Positions 1 to 8,333 of a stretch of DNA of 64,000 nucleotides are shown here, piece by piece. The DNA comes from Candidatus Thiothrix anitrata (GTDB taxonomy: Bacteria > Pseudomonadota > Gammaproteobacteria > Thiotrichales > Thiotrichaceae). Numbering within the stretch: the first letter of the stretch is position 1; every line of letters begins with the position of its first letter. The stretch is from NCBI RefSeq assembly GCF_017901155.1, contig NZ_CP072800.1:957283-1021282 (forward strand), read 5' to 3'. The notes under the pieces are model-generated. The model saw only the letters and a program-made list of their open reading frames with translations. It ran no database searches and was not told the origin of the DNA. The position numbers were made by a program, and so were the translations under genes.

Positions 1-1
1 A

Positions 2-343
2 TCCTTGCTGGCACAAGCCCTGTATAACCTCGTCGACAACGCTCTGAAATATTCCCGTGCTGCCGTCATCCTCAAACTGCGTTTTGCTGCCCCGTGGGTA
101 GAAATCACCGTGATGGATTACGGCGCAGGCATTCCCGAAACCTTGCGCCACAAAGTATTTGAATCGTTTTATTCCACCCGCAGCGGGGATAGCGGCGAAG
201 GCGGTACAGGCTTGGGCTTGACGGTTGCCGCTGGGATTATTCATGCGCATCAAGGTCACATCGACCTACTGCCTGCCACCGCACCGGATGTACCGTTTGC
301 TGTGCGTATCCGTTTACCTGCCGTCCCAGAGGAACAAGCCTAA
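2..343 (+). CDS. Sensor histidine kinase, C-terminal part (5' end outside window)
   Basis: Only the C-terminal ATP-binding part of a two-component sensor kinase is present; the reading frame is open to the window edge. The HATPase boxes are visible in order: N box (NLVDNALKYS), G1 (DYGAGIP), F box (FESFYST) and G2 (GGTGLGLTVA). This domain binds ATP for histidine autophosphorylation. The TAA stop overlaps the ATG of the next gene, a response regulator, by one base, so the two form a translationally coupled kinase/regulator pair. The potassium-transport genes downstream suggest a KdpDE-like osmotic or K+ sensing role, but the sensor domain cannot be seen, so the signal is unknown. Confidence 0.9.
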   Translation, partial: SLLAQALYNLVDNALKYSRAAVILKLRFAAPWVEITVMDYGAGIPETLRHKVFESFYSTRSGDSGEGGTGLGLTVAAGIIHAHQGHIDLLPATAPDVPFAVRIRLPAVPEEQA

Positions 344-1044
344 TGCAACAGCGTATTTTGCTCATTGATGATGAAGTGCAAATCCGGCGTTTCATGCGCA
401 TTTCGCTGCAAGCGGAAGGGTTTGTGTATCTGGAAGCCAGCACTGCCCGCCAAGGTATCGACATGATTGCGTTGGAAAGCCCTGATTTGGTGATCCTCGA
501 TTTGGGCTTGCCGGATGAAGACGGTTTCAAGGTCTTACAAACCTTGCGTTCTTGGAGCAACTTGCCGGTATTGGTACTCACCGCCCGCGATGCCGAAGAG
601 GAAAAGGTCAAATTGTTGGAAGGCGGCGCGAACGATTATTTGAGCAAACCGTTTGGGATTCGAGAATTGATTGCGCGAGTACGGGTGTTATTGCGCGATT
701 TAAAAGAGAGCAGCAGCGAGGAAACCACCCCAGCACGGCTGGTTTTCAATGAATTGGAAATTGATATTCCCAACCATCAGGTGTGGCATAAAGCGCAATT
801 GCTGACCTTATCCCGCAAGGAATTTGCCTTGCTGGTGATGTTGGCGCGGCATCCGGGGCGTTTGATTACCCAGCAACAATTGCTCACCAGCATCTGGGGT
901 AAAAGCCATGTGGAAGATACCCATTACCTGCGCATTTTTGTCAGCCAGTTGCGGAAAAAGCTTCAGGATAATGCCGATGACCCGACTTATATTTTAACCG
1001 AGCCGGGTATTGGCTACCGGTTTATCCCCTTACCGCTATGTTAA
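343..1044 (+). CDS. OmpR/KdpE-type response regulator
   Basis: A 233-residue DNA-binding response regulator. The receiver domain (about 1-120) carries the acidic pair D9/D10, phosphoacceptor D53 in VILDLGLPDEDG, T80 and K102 in the SKPF motif. A winged-helix trans_reg_C domain follows (about 135-230), with the RLRK-type recognition region and the GxGYRF ending. It should be phosphorylated by the kinase just upstream, whose stop codon it overlaps. The next gene, a TrkH-type K+ transporter, begins seven bases before this gene stops. Potassium uptake genes are therefore the obvious regulatory target. KdpE is the closest well-known relative by architecture, but no kdpABC is present here. Confidence 0.93.
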   Translation: MQQRILLIDDEVQIRRFMRISLQAEGFVYLEASTARQGIDMIALESPDLVILDLGLPDEDGFKVLQTLRSWSNLPVLVLTARDAEEEKVKLLEGGANDYLSKPFGIRELIARVRVLLRDLKESSSEETTPARLVFNELEIDIPNHQVWHKAQLLTLSRKEFALLVMLARHPGRLITQQQLLTSIWGKSHVEDTHYLRIFVSQLRKKLQDNADDPTYILTEPGIGYRFIPLPLC

Positions 1045-2489
1045 ATCTGGCGAATACCCTGCTGCTGCTGTCCGTGCCGGTGCTGTGGATGGGCGTGGTG
1101 CAATTGTGCTTTGGGCTGTTATCCCGCTGGGTGTTTGACGATGGGGTGGCACTGTTCTTTATGGAATCGGCTATCCCCATGATGATGCTGCCGTTGTTAT
1201 TGGTAGCACTGGCATGGAAACGCCGTTTGAATACCGTGTCATACCGCGATGCTTTGTTATTTGCCACCTTGACCTGGATTATAACCGGCATTTTGGGGGC
1301 ATTGCCGATCATGTTGATTGTGGAGGTGAGCTTCACCGATGCAGTATTCGAGTCGATTAGCGCCCTGACCACGACGGGCGCGACCATTTTGGTCGGCTTG
1401 GACACTATGCCACCGAGCTTTTTACTCTATCGCCAATTCTTGCAATGGATGGGCGGCTTGGGGGTGGTGATTTTCGTGGTGGCGGTGTTACCGATGTTGA
1501 ATGTGGGGGGAATGCGTTTATTGCGGGCAGAAACTCCGGGGCCGATTAAATATGACAAGCTTACCCCGCGTATTGCGAACACCTCGCATTACTTGTGGCT
1601 GGTGTATTTACTGATCACTTTGCTGTGCATATTGGCGTATTACTGGGGCGGCATGACGTTTTACGATGCGCTGGCGCATAGCTTTACCACCGTTTCAACC
1701 GGCGGGTTTTCCACCCACGATAGCAGTATGTGGTTTTACGAAAGCCATTTGCTGCTGGGTATTAGCAATATTTTTATGATCTTGGGGGCTGTGAGCTTTG
1801 TTTTGCATTTTGGCTTTTTGCGTACCGGACGTTTCAAGGTGTATTGGCACAATGAAGAAGCGCGAGTTTTTATGCTCATGGTGGTGTTTTTATCATTAGG
1901 CTTGGCAGTCTGGTTGTTTGCGCAAGGGCGTTATGGCATGGGCGAATCCGTCAGTTTTGCGTTTTTTCATGTGGTGTCGTTTATTACCAGTACCGGATTT
2001 GGCGCAGCGGATTTGAGCAGTTGGCCGCCGGGGACGGATTTGTTTCTCGTAACCGTGGCGTATTTAGGCGGCTGTGCGGGTTCGACAGCGGGTGGCAATA
2101 AGGTCATTCGCGATATTGTGGCGTTTAAAATCGTCTACCGGCAGTTGAAGTTATTGGTTCACCCTCGTGCGGTGTTGCCAATTCATTACAACGGTGAAGT
2201 CGTCGATGATGCGGTACGCAATGCAGTGATGGCGTTTCTGTTTTTTGCCGCGTTCAATGGCGTGGTATTCACCTTGTTACTGATGATGACGGGTTTGGAT
2301 GCCTGGTCAGCGTTTACCGCCGTGGCCGCCTGCATCAATGTGCTGGGGCCGGGGTTTGGTGAAGTGGGGAGCAATTTCCAACCGGTCAGTGATACGGGAA
2401 CGTGGATATTATCTGCTGCGATGATTATTGGGCGGCTGGAATACTTGACGGTGTTTGCGTTGTTGTTGCCTGCGTTTTGGCGTTATTGA
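1038..2489 (+). CDS. trkH: TrkH-family potassium uptake membrane subunit
   Basis: A 483-residue multi-pass inner-membrane protein of the Trk/Ktr K+ transporter superfamily. Four pore-loop glycine motifs can be read: TTTGATIL, STGGFS, STGFG and NVLGPGFGEVG. This is the fourfold M1-P-M2 arrangement of TrkH. The size matches TrkH (about 480 residues) rather than the shorter KtrB. It overlaps the response regulator by seven bases and is followed by a TrkA-like gating subunit after 26 bases. The assembled complex would take up K+ under control of the cytoplasmic nucleotide-binding ring. A second pore subunit lies two genes downstream. Confidence 0.93.
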   Translation: MLNLANTLLLLSVPVLWMGVVQLCFGLLSRWVFDDGVALFFMESAIPMMMLPLLLVALAWKRRLNTVSYRDALLFATLTWIITGILGALPIMLIVEVSFTDAVFESISALTTTGATILVGLDTMPPSFLLYRQFLQWMGGLGVVIFVVAVLPMLNVGGMRLLRAETPGPIKYDKLTPRIANTSHYLWLVYLLITLLCILAYYWGGMTFYDALAHSFTTVSTGGFSTHDSSMWFYESHLLLGISNIFMILGAVSFVLHFGFLRTGRFKVYWHNEEARVFMLMVVFLSLGLAVWLFAQGRYGMGESVSFAFFHVVSFITSTGFGAADLSSWPPGTDLFLVTVAYLGGCAGSTAGGNKVIRDIVAFKIVYRQLKLLVHPRAVLPIHYNGEVVDDAVRNAVMAFLFFAAFNGVVFTLLLMMTGLDAWSAFTAVAACINVLGPGFGEVGSNFQPVSDTGTWILSAAMIIGRLEYLTVFALLLPAFWRY

Positions 2490-2515
2490 GTGATTAACTA
2501 GAACAGGAGTGAACT

Positions 2516-3175
2516 GTGGAACGATTTTTGGTGATTGGCTTAGGGCGCTTTGGTACTGCGGTTGCAAAAGAATTAGTCAGGCTAAACAATATTGTCGTCG
2601 GGGTTGACAGCGATGCGAAGTTGGTTAACCGCTTGGCGGATTCCTTCACGGAAACATTGATTGCGGATGTCACCGATGAGCAAGCATTACACGAATTGAA
2701 TGTTACGCAATACGATGCCGTGGTCGTAGCGATTGGTAGCAGTTTGGAAACCAGCATCCTGTGTATTTTGCACCTGAAAACCTTGGGCGTGAAAAATATT
2801 TGGGTGAAAGCGGCTTCCAAGGCACACCACACGATTTTATCCAAGCTGGGTGTCACCCGCGTGATTCATCCCGAAGTGGAAATGGGTGTCCGTATCGCCC
2901 AAGCCTTAAACTACCCGATGATTAACCAGTTCATGCGCTTAGGTAATGGGATCTATCTGGTCGAAGTTGAAGTTAAACCCCAATGGCATAACAAAACCCT
3001 GCGTGAAATTTTCAGCCAACTTAATGAGGCTGATAGTGTGCAAGCTGTTACGGTAAGACGTAAAGCGGAGATAAAGACCGTGTTACCCAAGGATTTTGTC
3101 TTGCAGGAAGAAGATCGGCTGGTGTTGGCAGGCTCACAATCTGCTCTTAAATTATTGGCTAAACGGTGGTTTTAG
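2516..3175 (+). CDS. trkA: TrkA/KtrA-type NAD-binding K+ channel regulator
   Basis: A 219-residue cytoplasmic gating subunit with a GTG start preceded by an AGGAG ribosome site. The N-terminal RCK_N Rossmann fold (about 1-120) shows G8xG10xxG13 followed by an acidic cluster near VDSD. An RCK_C domain occupies about 135-219. At this length it is a single RCK_N/RCK_C unit like KtrA, not the doubled E. coli TrkA. Lying between two pore-subunit genes, it may gate one or both. Three bases separate its stop from the next start. Confidence 0.92.
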   Translation: MERFLVIGLGRFGTAVAKELVRLNNIVVGVDSDAKLVNRLADSFTETLIADVTDEQALHELNVTQYDAVVVAIGSSLETSILCILHLKTLGVKNIWVKAASKAHHTILSKLGVTRVIHPEVEMGVRIAQALNYPMINQFMRLGNGIYLVEVEVKPQWHNKTLREIFSQLNEADSVQAVTVRRKAEIKTVLPKDFVLQEEDRLVLAGSQSALKLLAKRWF

Positions 3176-3178
3176 CGC

Positions 3179-4543
3179 ATGAGAATCTGGCGTTTTTATC
3201 AGCGATTTTCGCGGGCTAAACCTAGGCGTGGGCGACTTATTCACCTCAGCCCACCGGCACTGCTGACGCTGGGTTTTTTACTGTTAATCGCCTTGGGTAG
3301 CGTATTGCTCAAACTGCCCATTGCCAGTCATGCACCGACCGCTTGGTTGGATGCGGTGTTTACCGCGACATCAGCCGTGACCGTGACTGGGCTAGTGGTG
3401 CTGGATACCGGCACGCACTTTACTCTGTTTGGGCAAGTGGTCATTGCCTTGCTGATCCAAGTCGGTGGCTTGGGTTTTATGACCTTTGCGGTAGTGGGCG
3501 CGATTATGCTGGGTACAAAAATCAGTTTTATCCAGCAACGGGTGGCACAGGAGGCGTTCAACCAAACCAGTCTGGATAAAGTGATGCAAACGGCTAAAGC
3601 GGTACTGATTTATTCGCTGTTGATTGAAGCCGTGGGTTTTATCTTGTTAACACTCACTTGGCAGTCAAGTTTAGGATGGCGACAAGCGAGTTGGGAAGCT
3701 TTTTTCTATACCATTTCGGCGTTCAACAATGCGGGGTTCGCCCTGAATGCTAATGGTCTAATCCCTTATGTGAGTGATTGGGGGGTTAATCTAATCATTA
3801 CGACTTTATTCATTATCGGCGGGATTGGTTTCACGGTATTGATGGATATTCGGCAGAAATGCCGCTGGCATCAATTTAGCACCAATACGCGCCTGATATT
3901 GCTGGCAACCTTGATAATCAATACGTTGGCGTTTTTGTTGATTTGGCTACTCGAAGCCAATAATCCGGCTACGTTGGGCAATCTGTCGTTATCGGATCAG
4001 GCACTTGCCGCTTGGTTTCAGGCGGTAACACCACGGACAGCGGGGTTTAATACGCTGGATATTGCGGCGATGACTAATGCCTCTATTGTGTTGATTTTAT
4101 TACTGATGTTTATTGGTGGCGGCTCATTGAGTACCGCGAGTGGGTTGAAAATTGGTACTTTCGTGGTGCTAATGATGGCGACTTATGCGTTTCTGCGCCA
4201 ACGTCAGGATGTCACCGTGCTAAAACGCACCATTCCGCTGGTACAGGTGATGAAGGCATTGTCCTTGGCGATGACTTCCATGCTGCTGATCTTTCTCGGC
4301 ATTTTTATTCTGGATGCCACTGAAAATGCCACTTTCCTAAATATCGTTTTTGAAGTGGTATCGGCAATGAGTACCGTCGGGCTATCGCTGGGCTTAACCG
4401 GGCAATTGAGTGAAGCGGGACGAGTGGTAGTCATTTTCCTCATGATTGCCGGACGCTTAGGGCCGCTAACCCTAGCCTATTTGGTCGCCCGCCCCCATAA
4501 AAGCCGTATTCGTTATGCCGATGCGAGTCTGCAAATTGGCTAA
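3179..4543 (+). CDS. TrkH/KtrB-family K+ (or Na+-coupled K+) uptake subunit
   Basis: A 454-residue multi-pass membrane protein, shorter than the upstream TrkH and closer to KtrB in length and layout. Pore-loop motifs are SAVTVTGLVV, SAFNNAGFAL, TPRTAGFNT and SAMSTVGLSLG, each with the filter glycine. The start follows the trkA stop after three bases, so it belongs to the same transcription unit. Its stop lies three bases from the end of the convergent MBL gene. KtrB proteins form dimers gated by a KtrA ring, so the neighbouring 219-residue RCK protein is a plausible partner. Two pore subunits with one regulator is less common than one of each. Confidence 0.92.
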   Translation: MRIWRFYQRFSRAKPRRGRLIHLSPPALLTLGFLLLIALGSVLLKLPIASHAPTAWLDAVFTATSAVTVTGLVVLDTGTHFTLFGQVVIALLIQVGGLGFMTFAVVGAIMLGTKISFIQQRVAQEAFNQTSLDKVMQTAKAVLIYSLLIEAVGFILLTLTWQSSLGWRQASWEAFFYTISAFNNAGFALNANGLIPYVSDWGVNLIITTLFIIGGIGFTVLMDIRQKCRWHQFSTNTRLILLATLIINTLAFLLIWLLEANNPATLGNLSLSDQALAAWFQAVTPRTAGFNTLDIAAMTNASIVLILLLMFIGGGSLSTASGLKIGTFVVLMMATYAFLRQRQDVTVLKRTIPLVQVMKALSLAMTSMLLIFLGIFILDATENATFLNIVFEVVSAMSTVGLSLGLTGQLSEAGRVVVIFLMIAGRLGPLTLAYLVARPHKSRIRYADASLQIG

Positions 4544-4546
4544 TGC

Positions 4547-5281
4547 TTACGTCCCACTCACATTACGCCGAATAATCTCTGCCATGCCTTCTGGCTGTGG
4601 CGGCAAATCTGCGAGAATTGCCGCCACAAACGCCGCTTTATCCACCAGCAACGTCGTATTAAACCGCTTTTCAAACGCAATCGTGGAAGACGGTTTGCCC
4701 GAAATCCCCGCGCCACACACACTACCCGCTTGCGCACCGGGGAAGATTTCAACGTGATCCGGCAAGGTCAGCAGTTTATTGAACAACGAATCGTGCAGCA
4801 AACCGCCCATGCGTTCTTCTTCACCGCGCAAATCCGGTCGTCCCGCACTGCCCACAAACAGCGTATGCCCACTCAACAAAAACCACGGTTCGGCACTGCG
4901 GCGCACGTCAGACACCAGCAAGCAAATGCTGTCAGAAGTATGCCCCGGTGTGTGTAGCACTTGCGCCGTCACATTGCCGATGGTCAGCACTTGCCCATCC
5001 TTGAGCGCAGTAAACGCAAATTGCGGCGTGGAACTTTCGTGCAAGCAATAGTCCCCGCCACAACGTTGCGCCAGTTCGCGCCCACCGGATACGTGGTCGG
5101 CATGGATGTGCGTGTCGATCACGTAATCAATCTTCACCGCCTGTTGCGCGGCTTGCTGCAAAAACCACTCTACATCTTCGGCATGGACATCGACCGCAAT
5201 AGCATGACCTTTGCCACCACAGCCAAACAGATAAGCAAGCGAAGAAGGGTTAGACGGTGCGGCACGTTGCAAGAAAAACAT
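4547..5281 (-). CDS. MBL-fold metallohydrolase, persulfide dioxygenase/ETHE1-like
   Basis: A 244-residue metallo-beta-lactamase-fold enzyme. The metal site is visible as H58-x-H60-x-D62-H63 (THIHADH), with a further histidine in TPGHTSDS and an SGH segment. ETHE1/Blh-type enzymes oxidise glutathione persulfide to sulfite and are usually encoded beside rhodaneses, as here. The start at 5281 is chosen because a strong AGGAGGA site lies seven bases upstream; an upstream in-frame ATG at 5329 lies inside the preceding gene. The ArsR-rhodanese gene stops 11 bases upstream, so the two are co-transcribed. A glyoxalase-II-like thioesterase cannot be excluded. Confidence 0.85.
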   Translation of the reverse strand: MFFLQRAAPSNPSSLAYLFGCGGKGHAIAVDVHAEDVEWFLQQAAQQAVKIDYVIDTHIHADHVSGGRELAQRCGGDYCLHESSTPQFAFTALKDGQVLTIGNVTAQVLHTPGHTSDSICLLVSDVRRSAEPWFLLSGHTLFVGSAGRPDLRGEEERMGGLLHDSLFNKLLTLPDHVEIFPGAQAGSVCGAGISGKPSSTIAFEKRFNTTLLVDKAAFVAAILADLPPQPEGMAEIIRRNVSGT

Positions 5282-5292
5282 GGGTAATCCTC

Positions 5293-5955
5293 CTAAACAG
5301 TTTGAACAGGTAATCCAGCGGCTTTCCATTCGGGCAAGCCATCGACAAGGCGCACGGCGTTAATGCCATGCCCACGCAAGGCTTGCACCATCTGGTAGGA
5401 ATACACGCAATACGGCCCACGGCAATACGCGACGATGGTTTTGCTGTCATCAAGTTCGTGCAGGCGTTCGGCAACTTCTTCCGGCAGCAGGTGGATCGCG
5501 CCGGGGATGTGTCCGGCGGCGTATTCGGCTTGTGGGCGCACATCCAGCACGGTGACTTCATCGCGTTGAATGCGGGTCAGCAATTCTTCCGCGCTAATGG
5601 CTTCCATCGCTTGTTTGTCGGTCAGGTAGGTGTGGGCAAGCCGTTCCACCTCCGCCAGATGTAATTCCGCCGTGCGTCGCAAGCTGGCAATCAATTGCAC
5701 CACGTCATTTCCTGCAAGGCGGTAGCAACGGCGTTTGCCGTCCGTGCGTACATTCACCAACGCGGCTTGTTTGAGGGTTTGCAAATGCCGCGAGGTATTG
5801 GCTACCGTGAGGTTAGCAAGCTGGCTAAGTTCTTCCACGCTACGCTCGGTTTGTGCGAGGTAGTCGAGGATTTCCAAGCGTTGCGGGGAGGCAAGTGCTT
5901 GCGCAATCAGGGCAAATTGGGCGTTAACGTGCTGTTTAAAACCGGCGACTGACAT
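5293..5955 (-). CDS. ArsR-family regulator fused to a rhodanese domain
   Basis: A 220-residue fusion. Residues about 15-90 form an ArsR winged helix (SPQRLEILDYLAQ, then a recognition helix around VANTSRHLQTLKQ). Residues about 118-220 form a rhodanese with active-site C178 in YCRGPYC and a second cysteine, C183, five residues later. The fusion suggests a repressor that senses or handles sulfane sulfur through its own sulfurtransferase domain. It is followed by the MBL hydrolase in the same operon. The ATG at 5955 begins at the natural N-terminus of ArsR proteins; a longer frame to 6027 would overlap the palindromic operator. A perfect inverted repeat lies ten bases upstream, consistent with autoregulation. 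Confidence 0.88.
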   Translation of the reverse strand: MSVAGFKQHVNAQFALIAQALASPQRLEILDYLAQTERSVEELSQLANLTVANTSRHLQTLKQAALVNVRTDGKRRCYRLAGNDVVQLIASLRRTAELHLAEVERLAHTYLTDKQAMEAISAEELLTRIQRDEVTVLDVRPQAEYAAGHIPGAIHLLPEEVAERLHELDDSKTIVAYCRGPYCVYSYQMVQALRGHGINAVRLVDGLPEWKAAGLPVQTV

Positions 5956-5965
5956 CAGGGATTTC

Positions 5966-5989
5966 TCATTCAATTGATAGCTTGAATGA
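5966..5989. promoter_or_regulatory. Palindromic operator between arsR-rhodanese and MFS genes
   Basis: A perfect inverted repeat with 8-base arms, TCATTCAA-N8-TTGAATGA, lies just upstream of the ArsR-rhodanese start and in the 83-base gap before the divergent MFS gene. ArsR-family dimers bind symmetric sites of this size, so it probably controls both directions. The arms are seen directly; the binding is inferred. Confidence 0.6.
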
Positions 5990-6038
5990 TTGCATGACAG
6001 TGGGTATCCTGCAAGTGTTTCCACCACAGGTTTTTTTC

Positions 6039-7337
6039 ATGCCCACGTTGCAACACGGTATTCACGCCAATCTCACACAAATCTTGCACCAGCTCCTGCA
6101 AGTGTTTCTGGTCGGTTTGACCATCGGCATGACCCGCACCGTCGTCCCTGGTTTGGCTGAAACCGAATTCGGGTTGGGCGGACAACAGTTCTTCTTACTA
6201 ACGACTTTCGTGGTGGTATTCGGCGCAGTCAAATCCGTGATGAACCTGTTTGCGGGGCGGTTTTCCGACCGTTTCGGGCGCAAGCGGGTATTGATTGCGG
6301 GGTGGATTGCCGCGTTACCGATTCCGTTCCTGCTGCTCTACGCCCCGAATTGGGGTTGGGTCGTTGCCGCCACCGCCTTACTCGGCATTAACCAAGGCTT
6401 GTGTTGGTCGATGACCTTGAACAGCAAACTCGACATGACCCACCTGAACCAGAAAGGGTTGGTCAATGGGCTGAATGAGTTTTCTGGTTATGCGGCAGTT
6501 GCGCTGGCGGGTGTTGTTACTGCGTGGTTGGTGGATGTTTATGGCGCACGGTTGGGCTTGTTTCTATCTGGCACAACGGTGATTGTGCTGGGCTTGGTGC
6601 TGGCGGTTCTTGTGGTGAAGGAAACACGACCATGGGCGTTGGCTCATGTGAAAGAAACCCCTCCTAACCTCCCCTTATCAGGGGAGGGACAAGAAACGGA
6701 TCACTCTCTTCGCTCCTCCCCTGATAAGGGGAGGCTGGGAGGGGTTTCTTCACCCTCACTAGGGCAAGCCTTCCTCTACGCCAGTTGGCAAAACCGCAAT
6801 CTATTAGCCCTAAACCAAGCCGGATTGGTGGAAAAATTCACCGACGCACTGGTGTGGATAATCCTCCCCGTCTGGTTCGTCTCACAAAATCTAACCCTCG
6901 TGCAAGCCAGTTCCATCATCGGTGTGTACGCGCTGGTGTGGGGTGCAAGCCAACTTATCACCGGCCCCGCCTCCGACCGTTTCGGACGCAAACCTTTGAT
7001 TGTCGGCGGCATGTGGTTGTGCGGTATCGGCGTATTGCTGCTGGTACTCACGGAATCAGTATGGCTGTGGACGCTGGAAGCCGGATTAATCGGTTTTGGC
7101 ATGGCCATGCTTTACCCCACACTGGGTGCGGCGGTCGCCGATGTCAGCCCACCTGCGCAACGCAGCACCTTGCTCGGTGTCTACCGTTTCTGGCGCGACT
7201 TTGGGTACGCGGTAGGTGCGCTGAGCATGGGCTTGCTGGCACAATGGGCGCAAGGCTTAGACCTAACCTTCTGGCTGGTCGGGGTAGCGATGCTGCTTTC
7301 CGGCGCGTGGGTGGCGCTGACATTTAACAAGGAGTAA
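6039..7337 (+). CDS. MFS transporter with an in-frame palindromic insertion
   Basis: A 432-residue major facilitator superfamily permease with about 12 membrane segments. MFS motif A occurs in both halves: GRFSDRFGRKRVLI after TM2 and GPASDRFGRKPLIV in the second half. The start at 6039 gives a normal cytoplasmic N-terminus; an earlier in-frame ATG at 5982 would overlap the operator. The central loop between the halves contains about 31 residues (near KETPPNLPLSGEG to RLGGV) encoded by a long hairpin repeat, see 6654-6748. The gene is divergent from the ArsR-rhodanese/MBL operon, suggesting a sulfur-related substrate, but the substrate cannot be read from sequence. Confidence 0.88.
   Translation: MPTLQHGIHANLTQILHQLLQVFLVGLTIGMTRTVVPGLAETEFGLGGQQFFLLTTFVVVFGAVKSVMNLFAGRFSDRFGRKRVLIAGWIAALPIPFLLLYAPNWGWVVAATALLGINQGLCWSMTLNSKLDMTHLNQKGLVNGLNEFSGYAAVALAGVVTAWLVDVYGARLGLFLSGTTVIVLGLVLAVLVVKETRPWALAHVKETPPNLPLSGEGQETDHSLRSSPDKGRLGGVSSPSLGQAFLYASWQNRNLLALNQAGLVEKFTDALVWIILPVWFVSQNLTLVQASSIIGVYALVWGASQLITGPASDRFGRKPLIVGGMWLCGIGVLLLVLTESVWLWTLEAGLIGFGMAMLYPTLGAAVADVSPPAQRSTLLGVYRFWRDFGYAVGALSMGLLAQWAQGLDLTFWLVGVAMLLSGAWVALTFNKE
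6654..6748. repeat. Family B palindrome inside the MFS gene
   Basis: Two arms of about 35 bases (6654-6689 and 6714-6748) are near-perfect reverse complements and share the core CCCCTTATCAGGGGAGG / CCTCCCCTGATAAGGGG. Length and phase keep the MFS frame open. Related elements occur at 11623-11672, 26387-26558 and 58304-58437. Confidence 0.85.
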
Positions 7338-7340
7338 TCC

Positions 7341-8303
7341 GTGCAAACCCAAACCGAATTTCTGCAACTACGTTCCCACCTCGAACAGGTGATCGTGGGG
7401 CAGTCCGCCCTGCTCGACCGTTTGATGATCGCGCTGCTCACGGGCGGACATATCCTGCTGGAAAGCCTGCCTGGCCTTGCGAAAACCACCGCTGTCACCA
7501 CGCTTGCCAGCGGTGTCCACGCCAGTTTCCAACGCATCCAGTTCACGCCGGATTTGATGCCGGGGGATTTGACCGGCACGGATATTTTCGAGCCGCAACA
7601 CGGCATGTTTCGCTTTATTCCGGGGCCGTTATTCCACGAAATCGTGCTGGCGGATGAGATCAACCGCGCTCCGCCCAAAGTGCAATCCGCGCTGCTCGAA
7701 GCCATGCAGGAACACCAGATTACCGTCGGCGGCGTGACTCGCCCCTTGCCCGAACTCTTCATCGTGATGGCGACGCAAAACCCGCTGGAACAAAGCGGCA
7801 CGTACCCCTTGCCCGAAGCACAACTTGACCGCTTTTTGCTACATGTGGTGCTGCAATACCCCACGGCTGACGACGAATTGCTGATTTTGCAACGTGACCG
7901 GGCACGGCATTACGGTGCGGATAAACCCGTACTGCATTCACCCTTGCACCCGCAGCAAGTCTTGCAGGCACGGCGCGAAGTGGCGGAAGTGCATGTTGCG
8001 CCGGAACTGGAGCGGTATATTGTTGCACTGGTCGGGGCTACCCGTGATTTGGGGCAGTTTGATGCGGCGTGGGCAGAGTATTTGCAGGTGGGTGCATCAC
8101 CGCGTGCGTCGATTGCATTGCTGCGAGCCAGCAGTGCCTTGGCGTATTTGCGTGGGCGTGAGTATGTCGTGCCGGACGACATTATCGACATTGCGCCGGA
8201 TGTGTTGCGCCATCGGTTGGTTCTGGGTTATGCGGCACGGGCGGCGGGTGTGGATGCGAATGCGATGGTGCGTAAGGTATTGGAAGGGGTGGCGATTCCG
8301 TGA
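7341..8303 (+). CDS. MoxR-family AAA+ ATPase
   Basis: A 320-residue AAA_3 ATPase starting at GTG three bases after the MFS stop, with GGAG upstream. Walker A is ESLPGLAKTT (K48/T49), the usual MoxR variant, and Walker B is VLADEINRAPPKVQ. Sensor motif ATQNP and a C-terminal lid domain follow. MoxR proteins act as chaperone-like ATPases with VWA-domain partners. Here the partners (DUF58, BatA, BatB) resume only at 10495, because two toxin-antitoxin modules separate them. The gene probably shares a promoter with the MFS gene or has one within it. Confidence 0.93.
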   Translation: MQTQTEFLQLRSHLEQVIVGQSALLDRLMIALLTGGHILLESLPGLAKTTAVTTLASGVHASFQRIQFTPDLMPGDLTGTDIFEPQHGMFRFIPGPLFHEIVLADEINRAPPKVQSALLEAMQEHQITVGGVTRPLPELFIVMATQNPLEQSGTYPLPEAQLDRFLLHVVLQYPTADDELLILQRDRARHYGADKPVLHSPLHPQQVLQARREVAEVHVAPELERYIVALVGATRDLGQFDAAWAEYLQVGASPRASIALLRASSALAYLRGREYVVPDDIIDIAPDVLRHRLVLGYAARAAGVDANAMVRKVLEGVAIP

Positions 8304-8314
8304 ACCCATGCTAA

Positions 8315-8326
8315 TATAGCTATAAT
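8315..8326 (+). promoter_or_regulatory. -10 box with overlapping palindrome before the MazEF-like pair
   Basis: A perfect 10-base palindrome, TATAGCTATA (8315-8324), overlaps a consensus TATAAT (8321-8326) just before the antitoxin start. A palindrome on the -10 element suits ribbon-helix-helix autorepression. The expected transcript start is near 8333, so the ATG at 8334 would be almost leaderless. No good -35 is visible. Confidence 0.5.
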
Positions 8327-8333
8327 CATCCAC

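Noticed and set aside
5282-5329. Upstream ATG for the MBL gene
   Set aside because: It lies within the ArsR-rhodanese coding region and lacks a ribosome site; the AGGAGGA site fits the ATG at 5281.
7181-7864. Minus-strand frame across the MFS/moxR junction
   Set aside because: Overlaps two well-supported genes and shows no domain.
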